Assembly: GCA_963971575.1 (NCBI GenBank)
Contig: OZ020620.1
Location: 39,532,924 to 39,596,923, forward strand
Origin: Liopterus haemorrhoidalis
Taxonomy: Eukaryota > Arthropoda > Insecta > Coleoptera > Dytiscidae
DNA: 64,000 nt
Direction: 5' to 3'
In this document: positions 33,116-44,436 of the stretch, piece by piece
How positions within the stretch are numbered: the stretch's first letter is position 1
Layout of the letters: each line of letters starts with the position of its first letter
Translations under genes and position numbers: made by a program
Notes under the pieces: model-generated
Seen by the model: only the letters and a program-made list of their open reading frames with translations
Database searches by the model: none
What the model was told of the DNA's origin: nothing

Positions 33116-33790
33116 CATTACTTAATTACAAAAACGCAGAATATGCATTACGTAATTAAATTATGCTTAGATTCTGACAAATAGTATGAAGTAGATGGAT
33201 GAATTCAAAGCCAAATCATCATTAAAATTAAAAAAAAATGTGTTATTATAGTTGTTGCTGTATAAAAAAGTCCCGATCAAATCTATACTCCCCTCGTATT
33301 TATAAAGTAAGACAAAGATGGTGTTACTGTCAATAATGCTCTTCCTTTAATCGATTATATGTCTCCTTTATATAGGTTTAAAACTCACACCTTGTCTTTT
33401 GAATAATCAATGTAATTTTTATGCACGCGATCTCTTCCAACACGTGCGTACAGGTCTGTATTAAACACGATATATGAAAGCATTGTTACCTGTTCGATCG
33501 TTAATTGTTAAACACACTCATATGTTGATTAAATTCACTAATAATAGTAGTATTGTTATCCATTGTACCAGAACCGGGTTTATTGATGATCTGTTCAAGT
33601 CAATTGTTTTACCTGGCTCTATTTCTCTCGGTAATAATGAAATTCTGAAATAATCATGAAACGCTATCGAGCAAGTTACACCTAACATAAATAACTGTTA
33701 CTATAATGGATTTTGACACCTGTTTTCCTTTCACAATTCTCTCTTCGGCACTGTTAGTTGGTATGTTGTGTCAAATCTTTTCAGATATTT
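33116..33790. other. unassigned AT-rich DNA
   Basis: No feature recognised. Confidence 0.4.
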
Positions 33791-33874
33791 TATATATCAA
33801 TACTTGCTAGATGTTTTACCTCTGAATGTTAAATGTCTGGCATAAAAAAACTGGACACTGCAGAAGATCTAAAG

Positions 33875-34692
33875 TAAAGATGGGTCGTTCATGAACGAAC
33901 CGGCTCATTGAGCCGGCTCAGTACACTGACCGAAGTGACACGGTTCACCAAATTGAAATGAGCTGGCTCACGGCTCACTGTATAGTTTCAAGTTTCAAGG
34001 ATACGATTGGTCGGGCGATTGTGAGCGGTGACCGGAGTGATCCGGATCTGGATAGATGTCATGTTGAACTTCGCCAGAACTCGGCTTGTAATGTATTATC
34101 ATAAAATGTATTTTGTCATCAATTTGTAGGGCAGTTTATTTGAAACTAATAGGCTTAGTCTGTATTTTCTTACAACCATACTATATAAAAATATTAAAAA
34201 TATTGCCCAAATCCCAGATGTCCGATTTATAAGGGCAATAAACATCGCCATAAACTTAATACATCTGGTTTAAAATACAGTAGCTACATAATGTGAATTG
34301 TTTGTTTCAAAAATGTTACATAAGAGCCGGGGCTAAGCGACGTTCTACCTACGAACGAACGACTGACCGACCGACAACTGACTGACCTGTGTCTCGGGAT
34401 CATGTTTACAGTTCATATATTGCAAGAACCGGCTCTAAGCAACGTTCTACTTACGAACGAACGACCGACCGACCGATAACTGACCGATCTGTGTCTCGGA
34501 AACATGTTTCCAGTTCATATAATGCAAGAGCCGGCTCTAAGCGACGTTCTACCTACAAACGAACGACCGACCTGTGTCTCGGAAACATGTTTACTTAACT
34601 TGATCACTGAGCCGGATCAATGAACCGGCTCAACAAACTGAACGACCTCCACTGATTTGGTTCCGCAAACTGAGCCGAAATTCCCATCTCTA
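33875..34692. mobile_element. hAT element with CGGCTC motifs and minisatellite
   Basis: Ends TAAAGATGGG and CCCATCTCTA, flanked by ATCTAAAG (33867-33874) and ATCTACAG (34693-34700), 7 of 8 matching. Both ends carry many copies of GAGCCGGCTC or half sites. No transposase is present. Confidence 0.85.
34324..34600 (+). repeat. ~102-bp minisatellite, about 2.7 units
   Basis: Units begin TAAGCGACGTTCTACC near 34334, 34435 and 34538 and include CGAACGAACGACCGACC and GTCTCGGAAACATG. A 69-codon frame here (34389-34598) is a by-product of the repeat. Confidence 0.85.
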
Positions 34693-34998
34693 ATCTACAG
34701 GCAAAAATGGACTCGATTTCTTTTCGGAAAGAGGCTTTCATAACACCCAAAACACCAACTATCAGGACTACAAGCTTAACTTTATGCTCTGGATACAGCT
34801 TTATAAGCTCGGACAAGAGATTCATATTCTTGGATCTCTCTTCCTCCTCCTTGAGAGAGATATTCCTCTCAGCAGGTCTTGAGAATTCGATGATATTTGG
34901 TCTCGATATCCAGGAGAGTTATGCCCGGCTTAGTGGCCGTCAGTAACCTCGAGGTGGAGAAGAAGTAAATGTGGCACTTGGAATTTTCCACCATCGCC

Positions 34999-35005
34999 TT
35001 TATAT

Positions 35006-35078
<73 letters not shown>

Positions 35079-35250
35079 CAGTAACTATACAGTGCAGTAG
35101 TGCACAAGTCTAGTTACATAATACTGGGGAAAAAAATACAATACAAATATAATAATAATATAGAAATACTAATAAATAAAATAAAGAATAAAATAATAAG
35201 ATACAATATAACTAGTCTAATTTATTTTTATACTAACAAACTTTTTATAA
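34999..35250 (-). mobile_element. jockey-like LINE 3' end with TTTA tail
   Basis: A TTTA tetranucleotide run (35002-35076) is followed by AACCAGTAACTATACAG, homologous to 1630-1760. The tail lies on the left, so the LINE points left. Only the 3' untranslated part is left, inserted against the R4-like fragment. Confidence 0.75.
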
Positions 35251-35378
35251 TTGTCGTATTATATTAAAACATTACATATAATATAATAATAATTATTATT
35301 ATTGTGATTATAAAAACGCGATCATTCGATACAAAAATTTCGTTTGTATTATATAGGTTCAACTCAACGTTATTCTTA

Positions 35379-35918
35379 AGCGTGTTCTACATTATACAAT
35401 TCTCATAAAATTTTCATACTTATTTCTTTGACTAGAACTTGTACTAGAAATAAATCAGTGAAATTGTACAGTGTAGAACACTTTATATAGTCAAGGTCAA
35501 CTTTACTCAAAACTAGTTTTGATCAAACTTTTCTTGAAAACACATCCAACTTGGAACTCGGTGCATGCGCAGTAGACACTTTTAACAATAGTACCAACAT
35601 TAAAATTACGCTTGTAAATATTTTGTATTACCACGTGTTTAATAGTGTTTTGTTGATCATTGGTTTGAATAAGCGAATATATAAATTGTGTTTTGTACGT
35701 AAATCAGTAATTTTACAAATCTAATAGCTAGGTTATAAACACTTGACAAGATATGAATTATATTTTTATGTTGGTACTTTAAATGAACTGAAACACGTGT
35801 AAGGATTTCATTCTTTACCAAAAAATTGGAAAATAAATTGTATTAAAACTTTGACAACTTCTAGTTCAAAGAAAAAAGTTTAGAAAATTGATGAATAAAG
35901 TATAATGTAGAACACGCT
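35379..35918. mobile_element. 540-bp inverted-repeat element
   Basis: Starts AGCGTGTTCTACATTATAC and ends with its complement; the arms stay similar for about 70 bp (both pass TTTCTTTGA and CTAGAA). Flanks TTA and ATA would fit a Harbinger-type 3-bp site imperfectly. No coding content. Confidence 0.7.
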
Positions 35919-37094
35919 ATATGATTTTTCTCAGATTTTTATACAAACCTTTCTCTGTTACAGGAAGTTGCAAATATTTTTTTGAAAATATATTTGGCAA
36001 AAATAATCCTGTCAATAAAAAATTCCGTTTCGTTTTATAGCTGATACCGCACATTCATTTTAACGAAAATAATAATTTTTTTAGCACCCACATTTCTAGA
36101 AATCATTATCTGTTCAAACGTACATTTGTCAGAATTTTGACACATTTTTGATAAAAATTATTAAAAATTAAATTTTAATTGTTTTTTTATTTTTTTCGAG
36201 TGGTATATTTTTCAAAGTCTGAGTAACTTTCATAAATACGAGCCAGAGTTGCATATGCATTCCAAATTTACACTCTCTAGAACCATCAGGTTGTCCACTA
36301 TTTCTACAGCACAGACAGGCGGACACATGAGTGGCCAAACAAAGGCTAGCGGTTCATATCCAGCCCACATAATCTATTTTTGAGGTTTTTGTATCTATTA
36401 GTTTAGTAAAATTACAGGTGGGACCCATTCCCTCTGGACCTAATGGCCAACCACTCCTGCCAATTACAGAAAATATAATTATCCTACTGACTGTTTAAAT
36501 TTCTATTTGTCACAGACACACGAGTGGTACAATCTTACTACTATCTTTTTCATACGTCAAGTAGTCCACAGCTGTGGACTGACCCAATCGATACAACGAC
36601 TATCGTTTCAACGAACTATATCATAAACACTATGCAGACGACAGCTTACAACAGTCTACCAACTTAATTTTACACGGACAAAAGCTCAATATACAGACCT
36701 CAACAAGAACGGTTACTAAAACTGTCACCAGAGTTCAGGCAACTTATATTATGACGCCAACTACAGCATTACTTGTGTACCTGTTTTATGGAGAATAAAA
36801 CTTTAATGAAGAATGATATTTATTATGAATATCCAAAAGCTTTCAAGTCAAACACGAAATGATCAGTAAAGCTCTTGAAGAAGGAGTACCAAGTGCTTAA
36901 AGTTTTATGATAGAACCAATTTACAAAGATCTTCAGCATAAATAAGAATGGAAACAATAGGATCCTCTTTCATGAAAATAAAGATGAAGAATTCTTGACA
37001 ATTTTGTCAAAAACATTGACAAATTTGTTGAAACTTAATAATGACAAACTTTTATGATACGAAGTTTTGTTACAATGATGTCATTAATTATGAA
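35919..37094. other. unassigned; one decayed repeat piece
   Basis: Around 36210-36420 the order ...CTCTCTAGAACC, GACAGGCGGACACATGAG, GGTTTTTGTATC resembles an inverted, diverged piece of repeat family Q. Nothing else recognised. Confidence 0.35.
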
Positions 37095-37300
37095 ATAAGC
37101 CTTCAGGATGTCCTTCTAAAATAGAAAAAGGGAGATGCCTTCTTGCTAATTCTCTTTGAATGCACTCTCAGAAAAGGAAATAAATAAATAAGCGTCAGTA
37201 ATGACAACGCTTGTGCAACTTACATTTTGCTGACGATTTGCATTATTTGCTCAATCTTCTTCCATAAGCCATGATATTAATGATGAGAGAAAGAAGGTAG
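37095..37300 (+). pseudogene. RTE-like reverse transcriptase fragment
   Basis: Plus-strand reading includes KGDAFLLILFECTLRKG, comparable to QGD.L...LFN.ALE..IR, and 70 bp later in another frame LTFADDLHYLL, an F-A-D-D catalytic motif. The spacing fits motifs 4 and 5. Stops and a shift separate them. Confidence 0.5.
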
Positions 37301-37586
37301 GCATTATAACGAATAAACGAAAGTTATGATAAACTCGTGAGGATAAAAATTAAATTAGAAGGCTAGGAATTAAAACAATATGTAAATATCGCCAGTTATC
37401 TTAGCATGTATTTTTGTTTACAATTCGTAAACCAGCGAGTTACGACAAGAACAACAGATACCCTAGCGCAGTGATGGTGAACGTATGACAGTGACCTGTA
37501 TGACCATTTCAAATGACCCATACAAAAAAAAATTCTTCGTAGTTCAGAAGAGATATTCTACGATAACAAAGATAAATCGACAAATA

Positions 37587-38897
37587 CAAGGTGTCTCAAA
37601 AGAAATTTTATATTTATTTAGCTTACTGCGTGAACGCAACGTATCCGCGGGGCGCGGGGGTTATGTCAATCGGTAGCCTGGCTCTTGGGAATTAAGTCGC
37701 TATGGAGGGTTTCTCGGGAGCAGACCGCGCGTTATGCGTGCGAGAGTTTTACAAAAACGATGATTCGGCGACTGTAGCGCGTAGAAAATTCTGCAGTATT
37801 CGAGGTTTTCGCCACTTAAATGATGCGCCAAGCATTCCTCTCATTCGACATTTGGTTAAAAAGTTTGAAGAGACTGGTACAACGCTGGATAAATCAAAAT
37901 CCGGGCGACCTAGGTCATCAAGAACGGTAGAAAACGTGGAGAATATTAATCAGTCTGTTCGTGACGACTCGAACCTTTCAATTCGGAAGCGCGCAAGTGC
38001 TTTAAATGTGCATAGATCATCATTACATCGCATTATGCACAAAGACCTAAAGCTGCACCCCTACAAAATTCAATTGGTGCAAAAATTAAAGCCCCAAGAT
38101 GCCAGTCAGAGGCTTAATTTCGTAAATCAGGTAATTGAGTGGTTTTCAACGTTTACCAACATTTTGTTTTCGGATGAAGCTCATTTTCATCTTAATGGCC
38201 ACGTAAATAATCAGAACTGCCGCTACTGGAGTGCAACGAATCCGAAACGCAAACATCAGAAACCCCTACATTCGCCTAAAGTGACCGTATGGGCTGCGAT
38301 GTCGGCGCGAGGAATTATCGGCCCTTACTTTTTTGAAGACGAAAGGGGGCGTGCAGTTACAGTGAATTCAGAGCGTTATGTGGAGATGTTAGACAACTTC
38401 TTGGTACCTGAACTGCAAAACTTTCCTGGCTATAACGAAAGAACATGGTTCCAACAGGACGGAGCAACTTCACACACGTCCAATATGTCTCTGCCACGTG
38501 TTCGTGAAATTTTCTCAGGCAAATTGATCTCCCGGAGAGGTGACATAAATTGGCCTCCACGCAGTCCAGATTTAACCCCTATGGATTTTTTCCTATGGGG
38601 TTATCTTAAATCTAAAGTTTACGCCAATAAACCGACTTCACTGGCGCATTTGAAAGAAAATATCCGTCACAAAATGGCAGCCATCCCTGAGTCCACCTGC
38701 CGAGACGTCATAAGTAATTTTACTGTTCGATTAAATGAGTGCCGAGAACGCGAGGGTCTACATTTAGACGATATTGTTTTTAAGAAATAAATCCACAAAA
38801 AGTGTATTTTAATAATTAATAAACATTTTTTCTATGTACGGCTTACTTTTTTTTTTAATCGATCCACTAAATATAAAATTTCTTTTGAGACACCTTG
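37587..38897 (+). mobile_element. Tc1/mariner-superfamily element, copy 2 (intact)
   Basis: A complete 1311-bp unit: TA at 37585-37586 and 38898-38899, terminal repeats CAAGGTGTCTCAAAAG extending about 30 bp as exact inverses, and one uninterrupted transposase gene. Inner GCTTAC/GTAAGC motifs lie next to both ends. It is the only element here in which ends and protein both look functional. Confidence 0.95.
37702..38790 (+). CDS. intact DDD transposase, 362 residues
   Basis: Encodes a cut-and-paste transposase of the IS630/Tc1/mariner superfamily, type with an N-terminal DUF4817-like helix-turn-helix region. Residues 10-135 are DNA-binding (VREFYKNDDSATVARRKF, then GRPRSSRTVENVE and a second HTH, LNVHRSSLHRIMHK). 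The catalytic triad is D158 (FSDEAH), D253 (FQQDGATSH) and D290 (PPRSPDLTPMDFF), so the last spacing is 36 residues and the third residue is Asp. The tail ends DDIVFKK. The start ATG is chosen because copy 1 keeps the same codon and because it lies 115 bp inside the terminal repeat. No stops or shifts. Substitutions against copy 1 (for example E146-to-W region, Q130) are few, so both copies are young. Confidence 0.93.
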   Translation: MEGFSGADRALCVREFYKNDDSATVARRKFCSIRGFRHLNDAPSIPLIRHLVKKFEETGTTLDKSKSGRPRSSRTVENVENINQSVRDDSNLSIRKRASALNVHRSSLHRIMHKDLKLHPYKIQLVQKLKPQDASQRLNFVNQVIEWFSTFTNILFSDEAHFHLNGHVNNQNCRYWSATNPKRKHQKPLHSPKVTVWAAMSARGIIGPYFFEDERGRAVTVNSERYVEMLDNFLVPELQNFPGYNERTWFQQDGATSHTSNMSLPRVREIFSGKLISRRGDINWPPRSPDLTPMDFFLWGYLKSKVYANKPTSLAHLKENIRHKMAAIPESTCRDVISNFTVRLNECREREGLHLDDIVFKK

Positions 38898-38899
38898 TA

Positions 38900-39613
38900 T
38901 GATAATAATAGGGAAATAGACCTCAAGTATTAATTGTAATACACAAGGCCGCTAGCTCAGGTAGAGTTAACCAGATTAGCAGGAGATTCCACACAAATAT
39001 TAACACCCTAAAGCTAATTTTTATGTATGCATTATATATTTGACCTGCGATTTAAATCTACAAAATTACAAATTCAATTTTGATCCGTCTGGTAAAATAC
39101 AATAACCCCATGACCCAAGATGGCAAAGGGAATTGTTATTTAAAGCAATTACTATTACAATAACATTTTAATATAATAACCTATTAAATATGTAAATAGT
39201 TTAACCAAATAACATTTTCTTTATGGTCGACGTAGGGTGAAAAGTCAACAAATTTTCCCGCATATTCATTTTATATTACTTAAACAAACAAAGTAAAAAT
39301 AACTGTTTAAGTCGAAGGAATAACGTCACAACTTTTACTGAAAAATAAACTTTGTACAGAAACAAAGTTATAATACCTGGTATCAAGTGCCTTATTCTAT
39401 GGTACAGACGAATTTAACAAGATAATAAAGTATTTAACTTCTTTGGTACTCATTAAAATATTTATAATTACAAAATATTTCTTGCGCTTTGTCAATATTA
39501 ATAAGATGAAAGAAAACTTTTGTAAATTAAAAATGTAAAGTGGCAGTCAATAATAGTTATTTACGTATTAAGATGCTAAAGTGCAGCTGGACAGTCGATG
39601 GTTCTCTTTTCAG
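38900..39613. other. unassigned AT-rich DNA
   Basis: No feature recognised up to the GC-rich island at 39570. Confidence 0.4.
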
Positions 39614-39669
39614 CCCGAAAGGTAACAGAGGGCGCAAGCATCCCGAGGCTATCGATGCAATTCACCGTG
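39614..39669 (+). other. possible 56-bp exon or GC-rich relic
   Basis: A GC-rich island in AT-rich DNA. On the plus strand a strong acceptor TTCTCTTTTCAG precedes it and GTACGT follows; in phase it reads PKGNRGRKHPEAIDAIHR. The minus strand is also open across it (SLGMLAPSVTFRAEKRTIDC), so it could equally be a transposon relic. I do not recognise either peptide with certainty. Confidence 0.3.
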
Positions 39670-39725
39670 GTACGTATTTACGTATAAGCCTGTGGTTTTG
39701 CACTTATAACATTTTCCCGTATACA

Positions 39726-41359
39726 TTAAAAAATTGATGTGAAGTGTGAATTTTCACACATTTCAGGGTTTTGCAGGTATTTAGTAACTGAATGATGATT
39801 ATTTGGGATGCCAAAACAAATTTTATGTCAAAATATTTTTTTATGAATTTTAATTCGAATGCCTAATACCATTATTTAAGTTTCTAAATATGTGCAGTAT
39901 TTTTTTTACATAGCAAGGTTCATTAAGATTTTGGAAATTGCGTCTATGGCTTCTATTGGTTGCTTAAATCATTAGCCCCGCCCTCTGATTTCGTATACAT
40001 CAAACATAGCATTAAATTATAATTTCAACACTTCACACTGGTTATAAAATTTACGCTTTTAAAAATTAAATGCAACATTTACCAAAATATAACTAGAATT
40101 TTGACAAAATAATTTAAACAAAAGAAAACTGCAAAAAAAAAAACAAAAAATTTAAAACTGACAGGATTCGAACTCTAGTTCCCAAGTTACCTGTTTAGCA
40201 AATTAGAAAACCAATGACTAAACGCACATCGCTATGAGCACTGGCTTATCTACTGGCTTACATAGCGAATTAAATATTTAACATATTTTGGTTAAAAACA
40301 CAAAAACTGCATTATTTTCCGAAAACATAATCTGATCAACAATTCCTGTTGTACTATTCCGGTTCACACCGTCTGTTCGGTAAAAATTGTAGCCAAACGG
40401 CTAAACCTAGAGAGTTGAAATTTGGCATGCTTATACAACTCTTTGACCCGCACATAGGAAAAATACTAAAACATCTAAAAAACATATCCCTCTAAAAATA
40501 TACGCAAATATACGCTCATCGAAAAAAAAAATATTTTTTTAAAATTCTGAGTAGGGTATCAAATGAAAGCCCTTAGTACGTGGATTAACGATCAAAATTT
40601 TATTTTTGCAAAATAAATTATTTTGATGCGATTTTTGCCAAAATTGTGCAAAAAATTTTTTGTCCCACAGCCTGTAGCCTAGATGGTTTAAACTAAAAAT
40701 CTGTAAAAATTCTAAGTAATATACATTGGTGTGAACCGGAATAGTACAACAGGAATTTTTGATCAGATTATGTTTTAGGAAAATAACGCATTTTTTGTGT
40801 TTTTAACTAAAATATGTTAACTATTTAATACGTTGTGTAACATACCAGATCAGTAGCTCTCGTGGCGTGGTTGGATTTGTCATACGATTAACAATATAAC
40901 TTAACTTGCAAACTAGGGTTCGAATCCCGTTGATTTTATTTTTCGTTTTTTTTTTGCATTTTTATTTTGTTTAAATTATTTTGTTAAAATTCTAGTTATA
41001 TTTGGTAAATGTTGCATTTAATTTTTAAAAGCGTAAATTTAATAACCAGTGGAAAGTGTTGAAATTATAATTTAATTCTATGTTTGACGAAATCAAAGGG
41101 AGGGACTTATGATGTAAGCAACCAATGGAAGCCATAGGTGCAATTTTCAAAATCTTAATGAACTTTGCTATATAAAAAAAAAAATACTGCATATATTTAG
41201 AAACTTAAATAATGGTATTAGGCATTCGAATTAAAATTCATAAAAAAATATTTTGACATAAAATTTGTTTTGGCATCCCAAATAATCATCGTTCAGTTAC
41301 TAAATACCTGCAAAACCCAGAAATGTGTGAAAATTCACACTTCACATCAATTTTTTTAA
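39726..41359. mobile_element. 1.6-kb foldback element (family Q)
   Basis: Long imperfect inverted arms, about 39726-40370 and 40728-41359, enclose a 360-bp centre. Outer ends are TTAAAAAATTGATGTGAAG and its inverse. Each arm carries, from outside in, the GTGTGAATTTTCACAC hairpin, a tRNA-like module and a segment matching the 5' third of other family copies; the centre holds CTGTTCGGTAAAAATTG and TTGAAATTTGGCATGC. No protein coding. Confidence 0.85.
40855..40935 (+). other. tRNA-like module in foldback arm
   Basis: TGGCGTGGTTGG and, 55 bp later, GGGTTCGAATCCCG, a consensus B box with its flanking T-stem. Its inverted partner in the other arm is at 40160-40245. The region between boxes is too long and unpaired for a functional tRNA. 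Confidence 0.6.
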
Positions 41360-41599
41360 TTCATGGATATATTAAGGCTAATAATGTTATGGATTTTTTG
41401 TACTATGTGTTTCTAGTAATTGAACATCCCTCCCAGTACAAAATTTGGACTTCTAAGCCCCCATAAAAAGAGTCTTCTGGGCACTCCCCTCAAGAAAAAT
41501 TAAGGGTTCACGCTTGGTTACCATACTTATAACTGGCTTCGAAACAGAGACTTTAATAAAGCGAGAACCCATCTAAATTGTAGAATAACAAAATATTAT

Positions 41600-42155
41600 A
41601 TTCTTCTTTCGGCACTATCAGTCAGGTTGACTTTTGGCCTCACTCACAATCTTGATCTATTCATTGTCAAGTCTTGCCATATGCCCTATAAACTTATTAG
41701 ATCTTTGGTTAGCTGATCTCTTCATCTCTTGCGAGGTCTTCCTACTGGTCAACGAGTATTCAATCTTCTCTCCTATATCTTCCTAACCATGTCCTACCTC
41801 ATCCTCAAGCCTGCCTCTCAGTTCTTGTGTGATACTCGACCTTGAGTACAGTTCTGGAATATCTTTGCTCTTACGGATTCTATATCAACCATTAATTTGA
41901 ATGAGACCAAAGATTCTGCGTAATATTTTATTTTCGAAAACTATGAGGTGTTGTCGATCTTGCTTTATTAAGGTCAATGCTTCAAAGCCATACATAAGTA
42001 CGAGACGTAACTCTAACTTGGTATAAACTGATCTTGGTGTTCCTAGACAGGAGTTTCGTTTTGAAAAGGGGCCCAGTGCAAAATACAATGTATTAGTAGC
42101 TTTAATTATATTCGTAATTTCCAGCTGTATCAGATTCAACTGATTTATCAAGCTC
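41600..42155 (-). pseudogene. RTE-like LINE ORF2 C-terminal region
   Basis: Minus-strand reading begins with TKLELRLVLMYGFEALTLIK and KQDRQHLIVFENKILRRIFG, i.e. the post-polymerase segment (R.VLMYG.ETWTL, then FE.K.LR.I.G). Downstream frames include GHMARLDNE and end in SEAKSQPD and a stop, the terminal peptide shared with 3188-3317. The catalytic motifs are missing. Confidence 0.72.
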
Positions 42156-42159
42156 TCAC

Positions 42160-42698
42160 AAAATATTATGCTGAATTATTTCCCAATTGTTTTGAATATT
42201 TTGACGTACACTGTCATAACATGACTTGATGGAATTTCATCCTCTAATAAATCTAATAAAAGATTTAAGTCCCTCACTATACAATAGCATATAAATATTT
42301 TATTATTATTAACTTTTATGCCACTCTATGACATATTGATTTTTTGGTTAAAGACCTCATAAATATACTAAAATCAATATTACCAATTACGTTGACAGTA
42401 CAAACAGAAAAGTATTATTATTTGTCAGTGAAAATCGTTATTCTTCGTTCGTATCTCCCTATTACTATTCTTCCTTTTTATTATTCTATATCCATTCTAG
42501 TTTCGTAATTGAAAGGAGATTGATTGACTGGAGGTGGACTGACCAAGATAAATGTTGATACGAATTTAAAAACACTGAACTGATGGATTAGTTTTAATGA
42601 ATTAAAAAGAGATGATGTCCAGAGAGTTATACAGGGTATTTTTGGGAATTGTTTGAGCATTGTTAACTTCTTTTGTAAAAAAGTTACGAAGAAGGTTA
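42160..42698. other. unassigned AT-rich DNA
   Basis: Nothing recognised. Confidence 0.4.
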
Positions 42699-43218
42699 AT
42701 GGTTGGTTTATATACAGAACAAGAATAAGGAATAGGAAATAAGAATAGTACACAAGATGTTAAAACATGGCTGCGCCGTATATCGGTTTATGTAGGAATG
42801 AAATTTAACTTAAACATAAGAAAAGTTGGTAACATTTAACTTTTTATTTCTATTCCAAGAATAAGAGACAATAAGCATGCGCACAACGGTCAAAATGTCG
42901 GCCGTAATAAAATTTGTTCAACAGATGTGTTCCAGCTGTGATCAGAAGGTTTGAAACAACAATATAATGTGTGAAACGCAAGCAAATAAATTTACAAAAT
43001 CTTCTGAATCCATTTTACTGAACTCGAAATTTTTTTAAAGGTTATAATAAACACAACAACCTGTCATGCGACAACCGTTAAACACAGGCCAACGCAAGTA
43101 CGCAGGCGCAGCGACGAAATGTTATGTCCGATATAAACGGTTTCATATTTTTTATTCTTGTGTACCTACTATTCTTATTTCCCATTCCATATTCTTGTTC
43201 CGTATATAAACCAACCAT
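42699..43218. mobile_element. 520-bp inverted-repeat element
   Basis: Ends ATGGTTGGTTTATATAC and its inverse; the arms match for about 55 bp with few changes (both include GGAAATAAGAATAGTA). No clear target duplication and no coding content. Confidence 0.75.
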
Positions 43219-43274
43219 ATGTTAGGAAAGAGGCAGTATTCTACTCTGAAACTAAGAATATTAAATTGGAAAAA

Positions 43275-43420
43275 TGCTGATCGGCGTAGCGTAGTGGTCA
43301 CACAGGTGCCCTGCCTTTCTAAGGTATAAGGTTCGAATACCGTTTAGGCATAGAATTTTCAATAAGTGAGTATTGTCCAGGCTAATTGCCTTAGAAGCCA
43401 CGGCCATTGATGAAACATGG
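43275..43420 (+). repeat. tRNA-derived SINE-like head
   Basis: TAGCGTAGTGG fits the A-box consensus exactly and AAGGTTCGAATACC is one change from a B box, 45 bp apart. The following 70 bp (TTTAGGCATAG..., GTCCAGGCTAATTG) would be the SINE body. No matching second copy in this window. Confidence 0.55.
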
Positions 43421-43799
43421 AGAAACAATTGAAAATAATAGAACGAGTTATTTTAATAATAGTTATTTGTGTACCATTGCCAAAAAATGTCCTTATCTGT
43501 TTGAAGTCCTCGGCTGCGCCTCGTCCTTCAATTTCAGATGCTGTCGATAAAGATCTTTTTGGCCAAGGTGTACATTATATTTTTTGGGCGACCAAAAGTA
43601 ATTTTTATTAGAAAAATTTAATTTATTTATTTACATTGGATAATTTATGGTTACTAAACAATTATTACAGTTATAAACGTTTGACTGTCAGTTGTGTCCG
43701 TGTAACCATGGAGATCTTGTAACTTAAGAAATGACATATAGATGGCTCTAGCATCCAGCGGACCAAAAAATAAGCGAATCAGCGATGTGCGATGTGATT

Positions 43800-43945
43800 T
43801 TTTGAACTCTCAGTATTTGTGGGTCAAAGAGTTGTACAAGCATGACAAATTTCAACTTTCTAGGTCCAGCAGTTTGTCCACAATTTTAACGTACAGACAG
43901 ACACATGAGTGACGTTATAAGGGTCATATCTACAAGACCCTAAAA
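43800..43945 (-). repeat. repeat family Q fragment
   Basis: Inverted: GGGTCAAAGAGTTGTACAAGC, then CAAATTTCAACT, GACAGACACATGAGTGACG and CTACAAGACCC, which match the start of the family in reverse. Confidence 0.65.
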
Positions 43946-44424
43946 AACAGTGAGAAATGAAAAAGTTTCATAAAACGAACAAAAATTTTATTTTTCAAAT
44001 TATTTGACTTTTGAAGCCAAAATTCTAAGAATTTACTAATTGTAAGATGAAATTTAAACGATTTTCTTACGCAGAATAATTATTCACTGAAATTAATTAC
44101 ATTAAAATTTCAATTAAAATTTTATTTAACAACATGACATTTAATAAAATTAACGACAGTTCTGATGAAAATCAATATGAAAATAATGTCATTGTGCATT
44201 ATCACAATATTTGAATATTGCTTTATTCATAGATTAAGATTCTTTAGACAACTGTAGCAATAGCTTGCCATAATTTTAATAACTGCGCAATACGAGAAGA
44301 GAATAATCAACGGGTGGTTACTGAAAAATGTTAAAAGAAAACAATCTACTACCTCTAAAGAAAAAATAATTTTTTAGAGTATGAGGGGTTAGGACAGTGA
44401 ACCTCCTCTTCAATGATCCTCCCT
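43946..44424. other. unassigned AT-rich DNA
   Basis: Nothing recognised. Confidence 0.35.
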
Positions 44425-44436
44425 TGGGAACGCACC

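Larger units (their letters stand above)
33790..34998 (-). pseudogene. R4-type LINE endonuclease fragment, split by hAT
   Basis: The right part (34701-34998) reads on the minus strand TATKPGITLLDIET, EFSRPAERNIS, then SELIKLYPEHKVKLVVLIVG and ASFRKEIESIFACR. It matches the endonuclease end at 19817-20270 and needs two frame changes; the nuclease Asp of PDI is Gly here. The reading stops at a hAT insertion, and about 70 bp left of the hAT still resemble the continuation of copy 1. So the hAT element landed inside this LINE. Confidence 0.75.

Noticed and set aside
34389..34598. 69-codon frame with repeated SSY.AR.GSK.RST
   Set aside because: It is produced by the 102-bp minisatellite; the periodicity is in the DNA and there is no independent evidence of coding.
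43417..43611. 64-codon plus-strand frame after the tRNA-like head
   Set aside because: No recognisable motif, and it overlaps the body of a SINE-like repeat.
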